From: Cognatishimia activa
Lineage (GTDB): Bacteria; Pseudomonadota; Alphaproteobacteria; Rhodobacterales; Rhodobacteraceae
Direction of reading: 5' to 3'
DNA: 64,000 nt
Assembly: GCF_001458335.1 (NCBI RefSeq)
Contig: NZ_CYTO01000003.1
Span: 49,991-113,990, forward strand
Position 1 is the first letter of the stretch; every line of letters starts with the position of its first letter. Under the pieces are notes generated by a model. It saw nothing but the letters and a program-made list of their open reading frames with translations. It was not told the DNA's origin and ran no database searches. Of the stretch, positions 60,100 through 64,000 are shown piece after piece. Position numbers and translations under genes: made by a program.

Positions 60100-61386
60100 T
60101 TAGTCGTAGTAGCCCGCTTCTTTCATGATCGAGTCAGCTGCACCTTGAGCAGCAGCCAGCGCATCTTCGACCGATTTCGCGCCAGATAGCGCTGCAGCCA
60201 TTTCCTGAGCAACGGCAGAGCCGACCTCTGGGAATTCCGGGATCGCAGCAAACTGTACGCCAACATATGGTTTCAGATCTGTTGCTTCAGGCGCAGCGCT
60301 TTCGATTGCGGCCAGTTCCGCGGCAGCAAAACCAGCTGCGGCTTGGAACTCAGGGATCGCATAAGTGGACGCACGCTGACCAGTTGGAACAGAGCCCCAG
60401 CCGAAGTCTGGGTGGTTGCCGACAGCCTGAACATAGTCTTTGGATGTCGCCCACTCGATAAAGTCAGCAGCGGCTTCAGCATTAGGAGAGCCCGCAGGGA
60501 TCGCCATTGCCCAAGCCCATAGCCAGTTTGCACCGACCGGATTGCCTGCGTTCGGAGATTGCGCGTATGCCACGCCGTCAACTTCTAGGAAGGACGCCGC
60601 GATTGTGGCGTCAATCCACATGCCGCATTTGCCTTCGTTATAAAGCGCCAAAATTTCGTTGAAGGAGTTACCTTCCGAACCTGGAGGGCCATAAGAACCG
60701 AGCAGGTCGACATAGAAGTTAATCGCCGCATTCCATTCCGCGCTGTCCAGCTGCGGGCGACCTTCTGCGTCAAACCACGCGCCACCGAAAGAGTTCACCA
60801 CAGTCGTGATGAAAGCCATGTTGTCGCCCCAGCCCGGCTTGCCGCGCAGGCAGGCACCATAGACACCATTGTCCGGGTCATGGATCGCGGCGGCGGCCGC
60901 TTTCACATTGTCCCAGCTGTCGTTGTCGCCGATGGAAACACCAGCCGCGTCGGTCAGGTCTTTGCGGTACATCACCATAGAGGATTCACCATAAAACGGT
61001 GCCGCATAAAGCTGTCCATCATGAGACAAACCATTGCGCATCGCTGGTAGAATGTCGTCTACATCATAGTCTGCAGAGAAATTAAGCGGCTCAATCCAGC
61101 CAGCCTGCCCCCAGATGGGTGCTTCCTGCATACCAATGTTGATGATGTCATACTGTCCACCACCTGTTGCGGTGTCAGATTGAACCTGCTCACGCAGGAC
61201 GCCTTCTTCCAGAGAGACCCAGTTCAGCTCAACGCCAGTTTCGGCGGTGTAAGCTTCTGCGACTTTCTGCATGTTGATCATGTGACCGTTGTTCACGATC
61301 GCAATTGTCAGTGTTTCGGCAGATACCCCACCGGCTGCAAGCAGCGCCATGGCGGTTGCTGCGCGAAATGCGCTTCTCTTAAACAT
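60100..61386 (-). CDS. smoE: Sorbitol/mannitol ABC transporter periplasmic binding protein
   Basis: The 428-residue family-1 binding protein has a signal peptide (MFKRSAFRAATAMALLAAGG, cleaved after VSA). Mature motifs include AEAYTAETGVELNWVSLEEGVLRE and MWIDATIAASFLE, consistent with polyol-binding proteins. GGGAGG precedes the ATG. Its promoter region carries a perfect LacI-type palindrome. Confidence 0.92.
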   Translation of the reverse strand: MFKRSAFRAATAMALLAAGGVSAETLTIAIVNNGHMINMQKVAEAYTAETGVELNWVSLEEGVLREQVQSDTATGGGQYDIINIGMQEAPIWGQAGWIEPLNFSADYDVDDILPAMRNGLSHDGQLYAAPFYGESSMVMYRKDLTDAAGVSIGDNDSWDNVKAAAAAIHDPDNGVYGACLRGKPGWGDNMAFITTVVNSFGGAWFDAEGRPQLDSAEWNAAINFYVDLLGSYGPPGSEGNSFNEILALYNEGKCGMWIDATIAASFLEVDGVAYAQSPNAGNPVGANWLWAWAMAIPAGSPNAEAAADFIEWATSKDYVQAVGNHPDFGWGSVPTGQRASTYAIPEFQAAAGFAAAELAAIESAAPEATDLKPYVGVQFAAIPEFPEVGSAVAQEMAAALSGAKSVEDALAAAQGAADSIMKEAGYYD

Positions 61387-61456
61387 CCTCGTCCTCCCTA
61401 AAGTAGATGCTTGAGGAAATGGTAGCTCTACTTAATTACTTGCGTCAATTTATTTC

Positions 61457-61477
61457 TTTACGCGCGTAAATTTTATA
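61457..61477 (-). promoter_or_regulatory. LacI-type operator and -10 box of the smo operon
   Basis: TTTACGCGCGTAAA (61457-61470) is a perfect 14-base palindrome with the central CG typical of LacI-family sites. On the minus strand TATAAA (61472-61477) lies immediately upstream and can act as a -10 box. This places the site over the transcription start, about 71 bases before the smoE ATG. A second copy lies before the LacI gene. Confidence 0.7.
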
Positions 61478-61501
61478 AATTACCCTTTTAGGCTCAACTG
61501 C

Positions 61502-62533
61502 TTAAGCGGAGGACCGCATTATCAAACGCCCGTCGAATAATGCCTCTCGCCGCGAATCGGCGGCCTTTTCAGTCTCAATCCGCTCTAGAAGAAGTGAGGC
61601 GCTTTTCTTTGCTATAGCTTCATAATCTTGCGAAACCGTTGTGAGCGTGGGGCAGGTATATTTGGAAAAGGGATGGTCATCGTGGCCTGCAATTCGTAGA
61701 TCGCAATCCTCTCCGATTCCAACTTTTAGCCCCGTCTCAAAAGCGGCGGACAAAACTCCAATGGCGAGGCGGTCGTTACTGCAAAGGATCGTATTCGTGG
61801 TCAGGTTTCGATCACTTAGAGCCCGCATTCCTTCGCGAAAGCCGATCTCTTCAAACTCCCAGCCTTCACCTTCGGCCTGGATCAAATGTGGCGTGTGCCC
61901 CAGCCTTTCCATGGCCGCAATATAGGCGCTCCGCCTCTTAAAAGCGTTCGGGTTAGTGGGGGATCTCATCTCAAAAAAGCACGGTGCTTCGCCAGTTCGA
62001 CAGAGGTAATCCACAATCAAGCCAATACTTTGTTCGTTGTTCGAGCCAACAAAAGCCTCGCCAATCGTGTCGATATTGGCGTCAAAAAGAACGGTCGGGA
62101 CTTCTTCGCAGAAGGCTTCAAGCGTCTCCTGATCCGACGCTCGCCCCAAAGGCGCCAGGAGAACACCAGCGGGTTTTATGCTACGCAGGTTATCAAGATT
62201 TGCAATTTCCATTGCTGGGCTACCATGCGAGCCAAGCAAGACGGGGCGAAACCCTGTTTCTATGATGTACTCTTCAATCGTTCGCGCGATTTTTGCAAAG
62301 AACGGGTCGGCCAAATACGGGACGACCACGCCTATATTCTTAGTAAGCCGTCGATTTTGATTTACCGCATAAAGGTTGGGTTGGTAATCATATTGTTCCA
62401 AAGCGGCTTCAATGCGCTTGCGGGTCGATGCCCTGACACTGTCTGGATTGTTAAAAAACTTGGACAGAGTGGGACGTGAAATGCCGCTAACAGAGGCGAA
62501 TTCTTCCATGTTTTTAATTTTTGTGCCTGTCAT
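61502..62533 (-). CDS. LacI-family repressor of the polyol operon
   Basis: This 343-residue regulator has an N-terminal HTH (about 7-55, with VSGISRPTLSKFFNNPDSV) and a periplasmic-binding-like effector domain (about 65-330). It sits directly upstream of smoE in the same direction. Palindromes matching one consensus precede both smoE and this gene, supporting repression of the operon and of itself. Polyol or a phosphorylated derivative is the likely inducer; this is inferred from context. Confidence 0.92.
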   Translation of the reverse strand: MTGTKIKNMEEFASVSGISRPTLSKFFNNPDSVRASTRKRIEAALEQYDYQPNLYAVNQNRRLTKNIGVVVPYLADPFFAKIARTIEEYIIETGFRPVLLGSHGSPAMEIANLDNLRSIKPAGVLLAPLGRASDQETLEAFCEEVPTVLFDANIDTIGEAFVGSNNEQSIGLIVDYLCRTGEAPCFFEMRSPTNPNAFKRRSAYIAAMERLGHTPHLIQAEGEGWEFEEIGFREGMRALSDRNLTTNTILCSNDRLAIGVLSAAFETGLKVGIGEDCDLRIAGHDDHPFSKYTCPTLTTVSQDYEAIAKKSASLLLERIETEKAADSRREALFDGRLIMRSSA

Positions 62534-62601
62534 AGGACGCCCGCATTAAACTCTAAGGACTTCGCTGCAATGGTCGACAGCGGTTTAGCCACCATAAATA
62601 A

Positions 62602-62615
62602 TTTACGCGCGGAAA
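62602..62615 (-). promoter_or_regulatory. Second LacI operator, upstream of the repressor gene
   Basis: TTTACGCGCGGAAA matches the perfect palindrome at 61457-61470 in 13 of 14 bases. It is 69 bases upstream of the repressor ATG, nearly the same distance as the other site from smoE, suggesting autorepression. Confidence 0.65.
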
Positions 62616-62674
62616 CATAGCCCTGCGAGCTTCGCCCCCGTATCGCTAGGAGCACCAACTGCTAGCCCACGACA

Positions 62675-63559
62675 TTGAGGTGCCTATCTATTTCGAAAAG
62701 CAACCAAGTCGGCGAAAGACGGCTTTGTCCGCACTCCAGACCTAAACTGGTTTTCTATGAACCGCAGCGATGTGAAGTCATCAGCGGCGTCAGCGACCTG
62801 TTGGAGGCTGAGGGCTATTTGCTCTCGGTTCTCGATTCCCAAGACGACCCGGAGCGCCAACGCAGACAGTTGGAAGCTTTCATCCGTAGTTCGCGCGGCG
62901 GTCTGCTATGGGTTCCAGCCCATGACACACCACAGGAAACGTTCGATCTTCTACGTAATCACCGTATTCCGACCGTGACCTTCCTTCGCCGCGAAAGCGC
63001 AACGGACTTCGATCACGTTGGCATCCTAAATGTTGACGCTACCAAAACTGCAACGAACTATCTCGCCGATCTCGGACATCGGCACATCGCCTTTCTGGGA
63101 GGAGTTGCCGACGTAGAAGTACGCAACCAAAGGATCGCGGGCTACAAAGCCGTACTCGCAGAACGCAACTTAGGACCGGCGATTATATGGGAGTCTCCGG
63201 ATGATAAACCGTCAGGTTTGAATGCGATGACGGCGCTTCGCGAGGCGCACCCCGAAGTAAGCGGCGTGGTTTGCAACGGTGACATGGTCGCGCTTGGCGC
63301 CTGCTTGGCACTAGCTCGTATGGGACAAACGCCCGGCGAAGATGTGTCGGTAATCGGGTTCGACGACATTCAAGATGCAGCCGTAGCAACGCCGCCGCTG
63401 ACTACGATGGCGGTGTCTCCATATCGTCTTGGTCGACGTCTGGCTCGCGTGTTGCTTGAGCGAATTCGAGAACCTGAGACACCAGTTGCAGTTTCAGAGA
63501 TCTCCGCAGAGCTAATAGTTCGCGAGACCTCAGGTTCTTGCGTAGATAGCACTAACTAA
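62675..63559 (+). pseudogene. Decayed LacI-family regulator lacking its DNA-binding domain
   Basis: From about 62774 the frame gives a good LacI effector domain (EVISGVSDLLEAEGYLLSVL, later GGVADVEVRNQRIAGYKAVL and VSVIGFDDI). The part that should precede it, with the typical VPDLTN-like motif, is found in another frame (DGFVRTPDLNWFS, 62718-62756), indicating a frameshift near 62757-62773. No helix-turn-helix coding is found further upstream. The ORF is therefore a truncated and frameshifted remnant. It might still make a DNA-binding-deficient protein. Confidence 0.7.
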
Positions 63560-64000
63560 TTGACGCGCCTTCTAAGTTAGCGAGCCGCAGATTTTTGCCG
63601 TTGCCATGTTAATGTAAACTCGAGCAGCGGTGTAATTAACGTATCATCTAGGGCAAGGGAGCTCAGGGTCCAGCACTAAGGCTTAGAGCGCGCGCGGGCT
63701 ACAAAGTTGGAAATTGGTGTTAAAATGGCAATCCCAGGAGCGGGCGTGACCTAGACTCCCCATAGAACGAAGAATTGCGAACTTTCACAACTCGCGACGG
63801 ACTCTGCAAAATCTATCAATTAATGGTTGGGTTCCGATTCAAACTATCTTTACGATGTTGTCAATCGACGGCATTCTGCCCGAACCCCCAATTTGACTGA
63901 CTTAGGTTAAGGTCCGGAAACCCGCTTATTGCGGACGTTTGGGATGAGCGCAGCGAATGTCCGCTTCTCTAATTGGGTGTCTGGGTCAAGCTCATATTCC
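63560..64000. other. Non-coding tail of the window
   Basis: No ORF with coding features is present. An imperfect inverted repeat GCGGACGTTT (63931-63940) and GAATGTCCGC (63955-63964) with eight of ten matches lies near the end; it may be part of a dispersed intergenic repeat. Nothing else was identified. Confidence 0.5.

Overview
The window reads as a chromosomal segment of a marine alphaproteobacterium of the Rhodobacterales (Roseobacter group). The evidence is the rpmH-rnpA-yidD-ttcA-yidC-MOSC order, two multimeric sarcosine-oxidase clusters, several GATase1-AraC (GlxA-type) regulators, a smo polyol operon and an oxidative pentose pathway. I assign no genus. No prophage, insertion sequence or CRISPR array is visible.

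Layout. 0-6.6 kb, minus strand: the ribosome and membrane-biogenesis block (rpmH, rnpA, yidD, ttcA, yidC, a truncated MOSC gene), interrupted by a GGDEF/EAL protein. 6.8-10.6 kb, plus strand: a TVP38/TMEM64 membrane protein, a mercuric-reductase-like flavoprotein, a histidine kinase and tRNA-Arg(ACG). 10.8-30.5 kb: what looks like one physiological unit for an N-methylated or amine compound. It has three GATase1-AraC regulators, two stand-alone FAD amine oxidases, a variant soxB-x-D-A-G cluster with an embedded FMN split-barrel gene, and RidA. Next to these lie an unusual sensory module (periplasmic binding protein, hybrid kinase with REC and HPt, and a LysR-HTH/receiver fusion) and a polar amino-acid ABC transporter.

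30.7-44.1 kb: a xylo-oligosaccharide utilisation locus. A family-1 ABC importer, an intracellular GH43 beta-xylosidase, an extended-SDR dehydrogenase, an SMP-30 lactonase, an enolase-family dehydratase, a XylX-like FAH-fold dehydratase and a 2-oxoglutarate-semialdehyde dehydrogenase together form a Weimberg-type route. A GntR/FCD regulator has a matching operator at its own promoter and at the transporter promoter. 44.2-50.4 kb: a second, canonical soxBDAG cluster with its own divergent GATase1-AraC regulator. 50.5-54.7 kb: an RND efflux pair. 54.7-55.6 kb: a gene-poor kilobase holding a histidine-kinase remnant. 55.6-62.6 kb: smoEFGK-mtlK with a LacI repressor and two copies of a near-perfect operator. 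62.7-64 kb: a decayed LacI gene and non-coding sequence.

The most novel material is the 23.1-27.3 kb sensory module and the variant sox cluster beside it, whose delta subunit has lost most of its zinc ligands. All functions are read from sequence motifs and gene context alone; no database search was run.
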